A stretch of 11,806 nucleotides of DNA from Rhodocyclaceae bacterium UBA2250 (GCA_002347285.1 DDXW01000004.1:1-11806), one strand, 5' to 3'; shown: positions 1-10,473, counted from the first letter of the stretch. Notes: generated by a model not told the origin, from the sequence alone. Numbers and translations are program-made.

Positions 1-1242
<1,242 letters not shown>

Positions 1243-1243
1243 C

Positions 1244-2401
1244 TCAATCTTCCTTTAAAGGTTCAACAATCCATTGGTCGCCGCGCCTCGCCAACTGGCG
1301 GTCGCAGCCGGCCTCGCGCCAGTTGCCGCCATGGCCGGGCAGCGCGACGATGACGATCTCGCCGCCGGCGCGCAGCCGCGCGATCTCGGCATGCAGCGCC
1401 GCTTCCCCCGGCCACGGCGCCAGAATCGCCCCCGCCGCGGGACGCGGCCGGGAGAGGCGCGCCAGCGTGCGCAGGTCGAGCGAGAAGCCGGTGGCCGAAC
1501 GAACACGGCCGAAGCGCGCCCCGATCGAGTCGTAGCGGCCGCCCAGCGCGACCGCCGCCGGGCTGGCGGCACAGTAGGCGGCAAAAACCACGCCGCTATG
1601 ATAGTGATAGCCGCGCAGATCGGCCAGATCGAAGGAAAGCGGCAGATCCGCCAGTTCGTCGGCGAGCCGCTGCAGCTCGCCGAGCGCCTGCGTGATTTCC
1701 GGCAGGGCGGGCAGGCAGGCCGCCGCGCCGGCCAGCACCTCGGCGCCGCCATAGAGGTCGGGCAGGGCCAGCAGGCCCTCGCGCAGCGGCTCCGCCAGTC
1801 CGGCGGTCAACTCGCGCAAGGTCGGGACATCCTTCGCCTGCAGCGCGTCGAAGAGCTGCTGATCGAGGCTGGACGGCAGGGCGGCGCCCGCGGTCAGCGC
1901 GCGGAAGATGCCGACATGGCCGAGGTCGATGCGGCTGGCCGGCAGGTCGGCGAGCTGCAGCGCGCGCGCCAGCAGGCGGATCACTTCATGATCGGCTTCC
2001 AGACCGGCATGGCCGTAGAGTTCGGCGCCGATCTGCAGCGGCTCGCGCGAGGCGAGCAGGTCGGCGGGCCGCGCGTGCAGCACGCTGCCGCAGTAGCACA
2101 GGCGCGTCACGCCAGCACGGTTGAGCAGGTGGGCGTCGATGCGCGACACCTGCGGCGTGATGTCGGCGCGCAGCGCCAGCGTGCGGCCCGACAACTGATC
2201 GACCAGCTTGAAGGTGCGCAGGTTCAGGTCGGCGTCGTTGCCAGCCAGCAGCGCATCGGCGAACTCGAGCAGCGGCGGCGCCACCAGCTGATAGCCATGC
2301 ACGACGAACTCGTCGAGCAGGCGGCGGCGCAGGAATTCGACCTGGGCGGCCTCGGCCGGCAGCAGGTCTTCGATCGCTTCGGGCAGCAGCCAGGCATGCA
2401 T
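1244..2401 (-). CDS. hisZ: ATP phosphoribosyltransferase regulatory subunit HisZ
   Basis: HisZ is a catalytically inactive histidyl-tRNA-synthetase paralogue. It assembles with short-form HisG to make the first enzyme of histidine biosynthesis and transmits histidine feedback. The 385-residue length fits the family. The N-terminus MHAWLLPEAIEDLLPAEA is typical. The class II synthetase-like core shows LRADITPQVSRIDAH (motif 2 region), LRGYHYHSGVVFAAY and GGRYDSIGARFG, followed by ATGFSLDL. It lies 4 bp after the DUF2065 gene and 1 bp before purA, the usual betaproteobacterial order. A true HisRS is unlikely because the C-terminal anticodon-binding domain is absent and the length is shorter. 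HisG itself is not in the window and is presumably encoded elsewhere. Confidence 0.95.
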   Translation of the reverse strand: MHAWLLPEAIEDLLPAEAAQVEFLRRRLLDEFVVHGYQLVAPPLLEFADALLAGNDADLNLRTFKLVDQLSGRTLALRADITPQVSRIDAHLLNRAGVTRLCYCGSVLHARPADLLASREPLQIGAELYGHAGLEADHEVIRLLARALQLADLPASRIDLGHVGIFRALTAGAALPSSLDQQLFDALQAKDVPTLRELTAGLAEPLREGLLALPDLYGGAEVLAGAAACLPALPEITQALGELQRLADELADLPLSFDLADLRGYHYHSGVVFAAYCAASPAAVALGGRYDSIGARFGRVRSATGFSLDLRTLARLSRPRPAAGAILAPWPGEAALHAEIARLRAGGEIVIVALPGHGGNWREAGCDRQLARRGDQWIVEPLKED

Positions 2402-2405
2402 GGGC

Positions 2406-2588
2406 TTATCCGAGCAGCAGGATCAGCGCCAGGCCGATGATGATCGAGGTCAGCCCCATGAAGCGCAACTGGCCGTCGGCCAACTCGGTGACGCGACGGA
2501 AGGTTTCGCGCCAGACGCGCGGCGCGACGAAGGGGAGCAGGCCCTCGATCACCAGCATGAGGCCGAATGCCAGCAGCAGCGTGGACAT
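2406..2588 (-). CDS. DUF2065 (YjeT-like) small membrane protein
   Basis: A 60-residue protein with two hydrophobic segments, about residues 3-22 (LLLAFGLMLVIEGLLPFVAP) and 43-59 (MGLTSIIIGLALILLLG), joined by a charged stretch. It should be an inner-membrane hairpin. Size, the early 'EGLLPF..P' motif and position directly after hflC match the DUF2065/YjeT family, whose function is not established. It starts 15 bp after the hflC stop and ends 4 bp before hisZ, so it is almost certainly co-transcribed. Conserved linkage to hflKC suggests a role near the HflKC-FtsH complex, but that is inference. Confidence 0.9.
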   Translation of the reverse strand: MSTLLLAFGLMLVIEGLLPFVAPRVWRETFRRVTELADGQLRFMGLTSIIIGLALILLLG

Positions 2589-2603
2589 GAACGGTACGGC
2601 GGG

Positions 2604-3488
2604 TTACTTGCCGCCGCTGCCCCCCCGGCCGCCGCTCTTCAGATACTTGAAGAAATCGGCGCTCGGATCGACCACCAGCAGATCGCCCTTGTTGGTGAAG
2701 CTCTGGCGATAGGCTTCGAGGCTGCGATAGAAGGCATAGAACTCGGGATTTTCGCCGAAGGCCTTGCCGTAGGTCGCGGCGGCCTTGGCGTCGCCCTCGC
2801 CCTTGATCTTCTGTGCATCGCGATAGGCCTCGGCGACGATCACCTCGCGCTGCTTGTCGGCATCGGCACGGATCCTCTCGGCCTCGGCGGCGCCCTGCGA
2901 ACGCAGTTCGTTGGCGACGCGCTTGCGCTCGGTCTCCATGCGGCGATAGACCGATTCGGACACCTCGGGCGGCAGATCGACGCGCTTCAAACGGACGTCG
3001 ACGATCTCGACGCCGATCGCGCGCGCGTCGGCATCGGCCTTCTTCTGCACGTCGGCCATGATCTTGTCGCGTTCGCCCGAAACCACGTCATGCACGGTGC
3101 GCTTGCCGAACTCCTCGCGCAGGCCGGAATTGACGGTCTGGGAAAGCCGCGTGCGCGCCAGCAGCTCGTCGCCGCCGACGGAGATGTAGAACTGATTGAC
3201 GTCGGCGATGCGCCACTTGACGAAGGAATCGACCAGCACCGGCTTCTTCTCGGCCGTCAGGAAACGCTCCGGCTCGACCGAATCCATGGTGAGGATGCGT
3301 CGGTCGAAATAACGGACGTTCTGGATCAGCGGCCATTTGAAGTTGAGACCGGGTTCCTTGATCACTTCCTTGATTTCGCCGAGCTGGAAGACGATGGCGT
3401 ACTGGCGCTGATCGACGGTGAACAGCATCGCACCGGCGGCGACAAAGGCCGCGAACGCGATCGCGATGACGAATGGCAGGCGTTGCAT
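2604..3488 (-). CDS. hflC: HflC, SPFH-domain partner of HflK (FtsH modulator)
   Basis: HflC pairs with HflK in a large inner-membrane assembly that surrounds the FtsH protease and tempers its action on membrane substrates. The 294-residue protein begins MQRLPFVIAIAFAAFVAAGA, a single N-terminal membrane anchor (residues 5-25), then an SPFH/band-7 domain (FTVDQRQYAIVFQLGEI, EPGLNFKWP, and DVRLKRVDLPPEV near 170). A charged coiled-coil with RMETERKRVANELRSQGAAE and a conserved FYRSLEAYRQSF segment follow. The glycine-rich tail ends GGRGGSGGK. Its ATG shares one base with the hflK stop (TGATG), implying translational coupling. The family name once implied protease activity; none is expected. Confidence 0.97.
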   Translation of the reverse strand: MQRLPFVIAIAFAAFVAAGAMLFTVDQRQYAIVFQLGEIKEVIKEPGLNFKWPLIQNVRYFDRRILTMDSVEPERFLTAEKKPVLVDSFVKWRIADVNQFYISVGGDELLARTRLSQTVNSGLREEFGKRTVHDVVSGERDKIMADVQKKADADARAIGVEIVDVRLKRVDLPPEVSESVYRRMETERKRVANELRSQGAAEAERIRADADKQREVIVAEAYRDAQKIKGEGDAKAAATYGKAFGENPEFYAFYRSLEAYRQSFTNKGDLLVVDPSADFFKYLKSGGRGGSGGK

Positions 3489-4741
3489 CAGCGTTCTCCC
3501 CGCTCGCGCGTGAGTTGTCCGCGCGTGCGCACGTCGCGATTTTCCTGGGCGGAGGCCGGCGCGGACGAACGTTCGGCCGTGGCGGATTCCGGCGCAGCCG
3601 ACGGCAGCGCGCCCGCTTGCTGCATCAGCTTGTCGAGCGGCAGATAGAGCAGGTTGCCGGCGCCCTTGCTGTCGATCATCACCTTGCTGGTGTTGGCGTA
3701 TACCTGTTGCATCGTTTCGAGATAGAGGCGCTGGCGCGTCACTTCCGGCGCTTTCGCATATTCGTCGTAGAGCTTGCTGAAGCGCGCCGCCTCGCCTTCG
3801 GCGGTCGCGATCAGGCGCGCCCGGTAGCCATCGGCTTCCTGCAGCAGGCGCGACGCCGTGCCGCGCGCACGCGGAATCACGTCGTTGGCGTAGGCCTCGC
3901 CCTCGTTCTTCTGCCGTTCGCGGTCCTGGCCGGCCTTGACCGCGTCGTCGAACGCCGCCTGCACCTGCTCGGGCGGCTGGGTGCTCTGCATCGTGACGGA
4001 ACGGATCTGGATGCCGGTCTCGTAGCGGTCGAGAATGTCCTGCATCGACTTCTGGGTGTTCGCGGCGATCACGTCACGCCCCTCGTAGAGCACGAAGTCC
4101 ATGCGGTTCTTGCCGACCACCTCGCGGATCGCCGTCTCGGCGGCCTGCATCACGGCATCGTCGGGATGACGGTTCTTGAAGATGTAGTCCTGCGGGCTCT
4201 TCAGAAGATACTGGACGGCGAACTGCACGCTGACGATGTTCTCGTCGTCGGTCAGCATCAGGGCTTCCTTGAGCACCTTGTTCTTCTCGGAACCGCGATA
4301 GCCGATCTCGATGGTGCGCACCCCGGTGAGATTGACGATCTCGTGCGTCTGGATCGGCCAGGGCAAACGCCAGCGCAGGCCGGGCTCGGTGGTTTCGCCG
4401 AACTTGCCGAGCGTCAGCACCACGCCGCGCTGGCTGGCATCGACGATGTAGAAGCCGCTGGCGAACCAGACGGCGACCGCCAGACCGACCAGCAGGCCGA
4501 CGCCGCCGCCGAACTGGCCGGGCGTCAAGGCGGGCAGTTTCGGCCCGTCGCCGCCGCCGTCACCGCCGTCGCCGCCGGAATTGCCGGGACCGCCGCGCTT
4601 CTTGCCGAGCATGCCGGACAGACGGCGATTGAAATCGCGCCAGAGTTCGTCGAGGTCGGGCGGACCAGAATTGTTGTTGCGCGGGCCGCCACGATTGCCA
4701 CCGCCGGGATCGTTGCCCCAGCCGTGGTCATTGAGCGACAT
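3488..4741 (-). CDS. hflK: HflK, SPFH-domain partner of HflC (FtsH modulator)
   Basis: HflK forms alternating oligomers with HflC around FtsH at the inner membrane. Using the ATG at 4741 the protein is 417 residues. It has a Gly/Asn/Pro-rich cytoplasmic N-terminus (MSLNDHGWGNDPGGG), a DLDELWRDFNRRL segment near residue 29, one membrane segment (about 77-99), an SPFH domain starting FYIVDASQRGVVLTLGKF, the family motif RSVTMQSTQPPEQVQAAFDD, a coiled-coil, and a low-complexity polar tail. A second ATG at 4759 would add six residues (MITGIL), but the MSLND start matches homologues. Either start overlaps the 3' end of hflX (14 or 32 bp), and no strong ribosome site is visible, so coupling to hflX translation is likely. 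The hflC start overlaps its stop. Confidence 0.96.
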   Translation of the reverse strand: MSLNDHGWGNDPGGGNRGGPRNNNSGPPDLDELWRDFNRRLSGMLGKKRGGPGNSGGDGGDGGGDGPKLPALTPGQFGGGVGLLVGLAVAVWFASGFYIVDASQRGVVLTLGKFGETTEPGLRWRLPWPIQTHEIVNLTGVRTIEIGYRGSEKNKVLKEALMLTDDENIVSVQFAVQYLLKSPQDYIFKNRHPDDAVMQAAETAIREVVGKNRMDFVLYEGRDVIAANTQKSMQDILDRYETGIQIRSVTMQSTQPPEQVQAAFDDAVKAGQDRERQKNEGEAYANDVIPRARGTASRLLQEADGYRARLIATAEGEAARFSKLYDEYAKAPEVTRQRLYLETMQQVYANTSKVMIDSKGAGNLLYLPLDKLMQQAGALPSAAPESATAERSSAPASAQENRDVRTRGQLTRERGER

Positions 4742-5930
4742 CAAAATGCCGGTAATCATGGGTATCGAGTTGGGGTTGGGTTACGTCGTATTCAATGGGG
4801 GCCGCCAGCTTGCGCGACATTTCCGCCAGCGCCGCCCGCAGCAAGTCGAGACCGGCGCCCGTCCTGGCGCTGACCCGGACGCGGGCGATGTTATCACACT
4901 CGTCCCGCTCGATTCCCGGCCCGACGGCGCCGCCCTCGCCAACGAGGTCGACCTTGTTCCAGACGACGATCTGCGGCACCTGGTCCGCCCCGATCTCGGC
5001 GAGCACCCTGGCGACGGCCGCCATCTGCTGGTCGCGGTCGGGGCTGGCGGCGTCGACGACGTGCAGCAGCAGATCGGCGCGCACCGTCTCCTCGAGCGTG
5101 GCGTGGAAGGCGGCGACCAGCGCGTGCGGCAGGTCGCGGATGAAGCCGACGGTATCCGACAGCACGACCTGGCAGCCCGAACGGCCGTCGGTCAGTTCGC
5201 AGGTCGGGACGTAGAGCTTGCGCGACGTCGTGTCGAGCGTGGCGAACAACTGGTCGGCGGCATAGGCGCCCGCCTTGGTCAGCGCGTTGAACAGCGTGCT
5301 CTTGCCGGCGTTGGTGTAGCCGACCAGCGAAACGGAGAGCACTTCGCCGCGGCTGCGCCCCTTGCGGCGGACGGCGCGCTGACGTTCCAGCACCTTGAGG
5401 CGCGCCTTGAGCACGGCGACGCGCTTGCCGAGCAGGCGGCGGTCGGTCTCGAGCTGCTTCTCGCCGGGGCCGCGCAGGCCGATGCCGCCCTTCTGGCGTT
5501 CGAGGTGGGTCCAGCCGCGCACCAGGCGGGTCATCAGGTGTTCGAGCTGGGCGAGTTCGACCTGCAGCTTGCCCTCGTGGCTGCGCGCCCGCAGCGCGAA
5601 GATGTCGAGGATGAGCGCCGTGCGGTCGATCACGCGCCGCTCGATGGCCTTTTCGAGGTTGCGCTGCTGCCCGGGCGACAACTCGTGGTTGAACATCACC
5701 AGGTCGGCGCCGGCCGAGGCCGCGGCGGCGGCGATCTCCTCCACCTTGCCCTTGCCGGCGAAGGTCGCCGGATCGGGGCGACCGCGCTTGCCGGTCACCG
5801 TGGCGACCGGCTGCGCGCCGGCGCTGGTCGCCAGCAGGCGGAATTCCTCGAGACGCTCGTCGAAATCGCCCGCGCCGAAATCCAGCTGGACCAGGAGGGC
5901 GTTCTCTCCGGCGGCGGGCCGCTCAAACAT
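4728..5930 (-). CDS. hflX: GTPase HflX
   Basis: HflX is a translational GTPase that binds the 50S subunit and splits or rescues stalled ribosomes, notably under heat stress. The 400-residue protein has the N-terminal HflX domain (residues 1-195), with TFAGKGKVEEI near 56, NHELSPGQQRNLE near 81, and the linker signature GGIGLRGPGEKQLETDRR at 148-165. The G domain follows: G1 GYTNAGKS (204-211), G2 around LDTTSRKL (232-239), G3 DTVGFIRDLPH (259-269), G4 NKVD (325-328) and G5 SARTG (354-358). Start at 5930 is 36 bp after the hfq stop, without an obvious ribosome site. Order hfq-hflX-hflK-hflC is the conserved proteobacterial arrangement, and the 3' end overlaps hflK. Confidence 0.97.
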   Translation of the reverse strand: MFERPAAGENALLVQLDFGAGDFDERLEEFRLLATSAGAQPVATVTGKRGRPDPATFAGKGKVEEIAAAAASAGADLVMFNHELSPGQQRNLEKAIERRVIDRTALILDIFALRARSHEGKLQVELAQLEHLMTRLVRGWTHLERQKGGIGLRGPGEKQLETDRRLLGKRVAVLKARLKVLERQRAVRRKGRSRGEVLSVSLVGYTNAGKSTLFNALTKAGAYAADQLFATLDTTSRKLYVPTCELTDGRSGCQVVLSDTVGFIRDLPHALVAAFHATLEETVRADLLLHVVDAASPDRDQQMAAVARVLAEIGADQVPQIVVWNKVDLVGEGGAVGPGIERDECDNIARVRVSARTGAGLDLLRAALAEMSRKLAAPIEYDVTQPQLDTHDYRHFDVAQ

Positions 5931-5966
5931 CGGCTAGATCAGCCAATGCGACCGGCAATGCAGGCT

Positions 5967-6200
5967 TCACTCGGGAGCTTCGTTGCTGATGCTCACCGCG
6001 CGGGCAGGCACCACCGTGGAAATGGCGTGCTTGTAGACCATCTGGGTGACGGTGTTCTTGAGCAACACGACATACTGGTCGAACGACTCGATCTGGCCCT
6101 GCAGCTTGATGCCATTGACGAGATAGATGGACACCGAGATGTGCTCGCGGCGCAACGTGTTGAGAAACGGGTCTTGTAGCATCTGCCCTTTGTTGCTCAT
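5967..6200 (-). CDS. hfq: RNA chaperone Hfq
   Basis: Hfq forms a hexameric ring that pairs small RNAs with mRNAs. The 77-residue protein has the Sm1 motif with QDPFLNTLRREHISVSIYLV and the Sm2 motif KHAISTVV. Gln9 and Asp10 (proximal-face uridine pocket), Arg17/Arg18 (rim) and Tyr56-Lys57-His58 match the E. coli residues one position lower; Phe42 of E. coli is Tyr43 here, a common change. The C-terminal tail after ARAVSISNEAPE is very short, as in many betaproteobacteria. A GAGGT ribosome site lies 5-6 bases before the ATG. It heads the hfq-hflX-hflK-hflC block. The usual upstream neighbours (der, bamB) are replaced here by a broken TetR/efflux remnant. Confidence 0.98.
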   Translation of the reverse strand: MSNKGQMLQDPFLNTLRREHISVSIYLVNGIKLQGQIESFDQYVVLLKNTVTQMVYKHAISTVVPARAVSISNEAPE

Positions 6201-6220
6201 GATTACCTCACCACTTTATG

Positions 6221-6226
6221 GTTATA
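6221..6226 (-). promoter_or_regulatory. hfq: Possible -10 element upstream of hfq
   Basis: Minus-strand TATAAC sits 21 bases before the hfq ATG in an AT-rich patch that stands out from the GC-rich surroundings. No convincing -35 hexamer lies at 16-18 bp, so this is a weak call. It falls within the out-of-frame tail of the broken tetR. Confidence 0.25.
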
Positions 6227-6275
6227 AGAAAAGGCGACTGTAGCCGATTTTTGCGAGGCTGGCCAGCGCTGCCGA

Positions 6276-6442
6276 TCAGCCGCCGGCCAGCGCCTTGAAC
6301 AGGCCGGCCGCCGTCGCCGCCTGGGCGCGCCGCGCCGCCAGCACCGCCTGTTGCGCGGCGAGCAGGTCGGCCACTTCGCGGAAGGCCTGCTGGATCGCCT
6401 TTTCGTATTCGGCGACGGCGACAGGCGCGCGGCCGAGTGCCG
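6276..6442 (-). pseudogene. Remnant of RND-efflux outer membrane factor (OprM/NodT type)
   Basis: In the frame ending at 6276 the translation reads VAVAEYEKAIQQAFREVADL and then AAQQAVLAARRAQ...GLFKALAGG-stop. From family knowledge, the first piece matches the conserved QYEKAIQ.AFREVAD.LA stretch of OprM-type outer membrane factors. The second resembles their extreme C-terminus (AAQQ.L...RL..L.NLYKALGGGW). In intact proteins roughly 60-70 residues separate these pieces; here they are joined in frame. No start codon or lipoprotein signal is present, and the N-terminal 80% is missing. It follows the truncated tetR on the same strand, as expected if a tetR-MFP-RND-OMF operon collapsed by deletion. 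Recognition is by eye and covers about 50 residues. Confidence 0.6.
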
Positions 6443-6844
6443 CGGCCCCGCCTCGTAGAAGGTCGCGGCCAGATCCGGAAAGCGCGGCGCCTCGGCGACC
6501 AGCATGCGGTACAGCCCGAGGCCGGCCGGCGAGAGCAGCCGTTCGCGATAGCGCACGGCGAAACGGATCAGGCGCTCGCGCAGCGGCTCGCCATCCTCGC
6601 CGAGCGCGACCATGAACTCGGCGGTCGACTGGCGAATCACCTCGGCGAACAGATCCGCCTTGCTGGGGAAGTGGTTGTAAAGCGTCTGTTTCGCGACCCC
6701 GGCCTGCGCGGCGATGCGGTCTACGCCGACGCGATAGCCCTCGGCGGCGAATACCTCGCAGGCGGCTTGCAGCAGGCGCGCACGGCAATCGCCGCCGGCT
6801 GGCGAATCCACGGGACAGGCGGTCATGAGGCCCCTCGGTTTGAC

Positions 6845-6860
6845 TAGACTGAGCAGCCTA
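6845..6860. promoter_or_regulatory. Candidate TetR operator palindrome
   Basis: TAGACTG-AG-CAGCCTA is an imperfect palindrome: 7-bp arms with one mismatch and a 2-bp centre. It overlaps the predicted -10 region of the tetR promoter, where an autoregulatory TetR repressor would bind. Binding by this protein is inferred. Confidence 0.35.
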
Positions 6861-6882
6861 CTTTCGGGCAGCAATATGTCAA
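6855..6882 (-). promoter_or_regulatory. Candidate sigma-70 promoter of the broken tetR
   Basis: On the minus strand a perfect TTGACA (6882-6877) is followed after 16 bp by TAGGCT (6860-6855, three of six consensus bases), about 29 bp before the tetR ATG. The -35 is strong and the -10 weak. This promoter may still fire toward hfq, because no clear terminator lies between. Confidence 0.4.
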
Positions 6883-6911
6883 GCGACCGAAATGTAAGCG
6901 CACGTAATCGG

Positions 6912-9227
<2,316 letters not shown>

Positions 9228-9256
9228 GGGTGGGGCCGGTGCGAAAAAAGGCGCGC

Positions 9257-9285
9257 ACTATGCCGCAAGCCGCCCCGCCGCGCAA
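9257..9285 (-). promoter_or_regulatory. tex: Weak candidate promoter for tex
   Basis: TTGCGC (9285-9280) and CATAGT (9262-9257) are separated by 17 bp on the minus strand, with the predicted start about 20 bp before the tex ATG. Matches are 3/6 and 4/6, so the call rests mainly on spacing and position. Confidence 0.2.
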
Positions 9286-9303
9286 TCATGGTTTCGATGA
9301 CAC

Positions 9304-9334
9304 GAACCGGGCTCGCCGCGCGGGCGGGCGGTTC
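9304..9334 (-). terminator. GC-rich hairpin at the 3' end of the small acidic gene
   Basis: GAACCG (9304-9309) pairs with CGGTTC (9329-9334), with a further CGCC/GGCG pairing inside. It overlaps the stop codon of the minus-strand gene ending at 9333. There is no following U-run, so it may slow or protect the transcript rather than terminate it. Confidence 0.3.
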
Positions 9335-9608
9335 AGAGATCCTCGATGCGCGGGATCGCTTCCTCGGCGAGTTCGCCGGTTTCCGGATTGACCCAGTCGG
9401 CGATGCCGATTTCGCTCTCGGCTTCCTCCAGCGTTTCGCCGACCTCGAGGTTCGCGTCGCCGTATTCCATGTCCCTGACCGCTTCGAGCAGGGTGGCGAA
9501 GGGACCGGTCTCTTCCGCCGTGTCCTTGCTCTGCCAGTAGAAGCCGTCGGGCCGCTCGATGATGCGCGTCCGGTCGTAGTCGGCCGATGTTTCGGGAATC
9601 TTGGTCAT
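9333..9608 (-). CDS. Conserved hypothetical small acidic protein
   Basis: A 91-residue, strongly acidic protein, MTKIPETSADYDRTRIIERP onward, with a central GFYWQSKDTAEETGPFATLL segment. The Glu/Asp-rich C-terminal half ends GELAEEAIPRIEDL. It has no signal peptide or membrane segment. The 'RPDGFYWQ...GPFATLLEAV.DM' pattern resembles small uncharacterised proteins that I believe are common in betaproteobacteria; I know no function. Two ATGs lie in tandem (9611 and 9608). GAGG sits 3 bases before the first and 6 before the second, so 9608 is preferred. The same frame stays open upstream to an ATG at 9821, but that extension overlaps the toxin gene antiparallel-free on the same strand and reads as an out-of-frame artefact. 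Confidence 0.75.
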   Translation of the reverse strand: MTKIPETSADYDRTRIIERPDGFYWQSKDTAEETGPFATLLEAVRDMEYGDANLEVGETLEEAESEIGIADWVNPETGELAEEAIPRIEDL

Positions 9609-9647
9609 CATGCACCTCGCTGCTGTGTCGAATTCTCTTCTTGGTGA

Positions 9648-9676
9648 ACGGTACGCAAGTGCCCGCCATTTTTCAA
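9648..9676 (-). promoter_or_regulatory. Candidate promoter of the small acidic gene
   Basis: TTGAAA (9676-9671), 17 bp, then TACCGT (9653-9648) on the minus strand, about 40 bp before the start at 9608. The -35 matches five of six consensus bases and the -10 three of six. Confidence 0.3.
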
Positions 9677-9683
9677 CCGCCCT

Positions 9684-9702
9684 GCGCAAATGGCTTTTGC
9701 GC
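9684..9702 (-). terminator. Hairpin just after the AbiEii-type toxin gene
   Basis: GCGCAAA and TTTGCGC form a perfect 7-bp stem with a 5-base loop, 21 bases past the toxin stop codon. No U-tract follows in the minus-strand direction. It could be a weak terminator that separates the toxin cassette from the downstream gene. Confidence 0.35.
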
Positions 9703-9723
9703 CCGCCGGGGCGAGACGGCGGA

Positions 9724-10473
9724 CTACGCTCGTTCCGGTTTGCCCATCGAGCGGTAAATGTCCAGCGCGATGCGTTGCTCGTGCGCATCGATCGCATGGG
9801 AAAAGAATCGGTAAATCTCATCGACGCTCACCTGGACGCCGACCGTATCGAATCCTTCATCGTCCTTGTCGAGCGGAACGAGGCCGGTCAGGACCGACTT
9901 GGCGTATTCGGGCAGGCAGGCGGGGTCCGCGTCCGCGGCCGCGCGCAGGATGTCGCCGATGGTCTTGCCGGCCTTGACGAAGGTCATGAGGTCAAACAAG
10001 TCGCGGGAGCGCGCACGTTTGTGGATGACATAGGACTTCATGGCGAACACGCCTTCCTGCCCGAGGATGCGAAACGCGGTGCCGCTGTCCGTCAGGCGCG
10101 CGAACGTGTCGAAGTGCATGAAGGCGTCGTCGTTCCTGGTGAAGAACGTCACCTTGGAGCCGTTGATCGCATAGTCCTGGGCGACGGCCAGCAAATCGAC
10201 GCCGTTGATTCTGGCCTGGACGATCCTGTCGTGCGCGGTTGCCGGTTCGACGCGCAAGCCGCGTTGCTTGAGATCGCGCACGATCGCGGCCAGGGCGCTC
10301 TTGTCCAATCGCCCGGCCGGCAGCCAGAAATCGAGATCCTCGCTTTTCCGGTGATCGATCTGCAGCGCCAGCGCCGTGCCGCCGATCAGCGTGAATCCGC
10401 CCATGCGCGGGTTGCCCGCCAGCGCATCGAACACCGCCCGCGTGCGCGGCGGCAGGCTATTGAGCGCGAGCAA
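9724..10473 (-). CDS. AbiEii/AbiGii-type nucleotidyltransferase toxin
   Basis: This belongs to the AbiEii family of DNA polymerase beta-like nucleotidyltransferases, the toxin half of AbiE-type toxin-antitoxin/abortive-infection systems; relatives such as MenT modify tRNA. With a TTG start at 10473 it is 249 residues. Seen motifs: GGTALALQIDHRKSEDLDFW (31-50), with the G-G-T/S and D-L-D metal-binding pattern, and the second family motif with Lys146 and RARSRDLFDLMTF (153-165). The start is uncertain. TTG at 10473 has GGGGG seven bases upstream and overlaps the antitoxin by 17 bp. TTG at 10479 is also possible, and ATG at 10548 would overlap by 92 bp and add sequence that reads like an antitoxin shadow. 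ATG at 10404 would cut too close to the active site. Target and activity are not deducible. Confidence 0.85.
   Translation of the reverse strand: MLALNSLPPRTRAVFDALAGNPRMGGFTLIGGTALALQIDHRKSEDLDFWLPAGRLDKSALAAIVRDLKQRGLRVEPATAHDRIVQARINGVDLLAVAQDYAINGSKVTFFTRNDDAFMHFDTFARLTDSGTAFRILGQEGVFAMKSYVIHKRARSRDLFDLMTFVKAGKTIGDILRAAADADPACLPEYAKSVLTGLVPLDKDDEGFDTVGVQVSVDEIYRFFSHAIDAHEQRIALDIYRSMGKPERA

Larger units (their letters stand above)
6203..6826 (-). pseudogene. TetR/AcrR-family repressor, C-terminal half lost
   Basis: The ATG at 6826, with GAGGGG just upstream, opens a TetR-type regulator. Residues 17-63 form the DNA-binding domain: ARLLQAACEVFAAEGYRVGV, then DRIAAQAGVAKQTLYNHFPS and KADLFAEVI. 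The early ligand-binding domain is recognisable to LVAEAPRFPDLAATFYEAGP (residue 128, base 6443). Beyond that the frame holds only Arg/Ser/Pro-rich sequence that looks like out-of-frame GC-rich DNA, ending at a TAA at 6203, two bases before the hfq ATG. The 207-codon ORF therefore has a normal TetR length by chance. The other frame from about 6440 encodes a piece of an efflux outer membrane factor, so the tail was lost by deletion rather than by a simple frameshift. The head could still bind DNA; regulated repression is doubtful. Automatic annotation may call it an intact TetR gene. Confidence 0.75.

Noticed and set aside
2400..6179. Long plus-strand frames opposite hflK/hflC/hflX
   Set aside because: All are complements of well-conserved genes and show only compositional shadow sequence.
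6258..6293. GCTGGCCAGC palindrome and a repeated GGCCAGCGC near the remnant's stop
   Set aside because: Short GC-rich repeats of this kind are expected by chance in this sequence, and no terminator U-run or symmetric placement supports a function.
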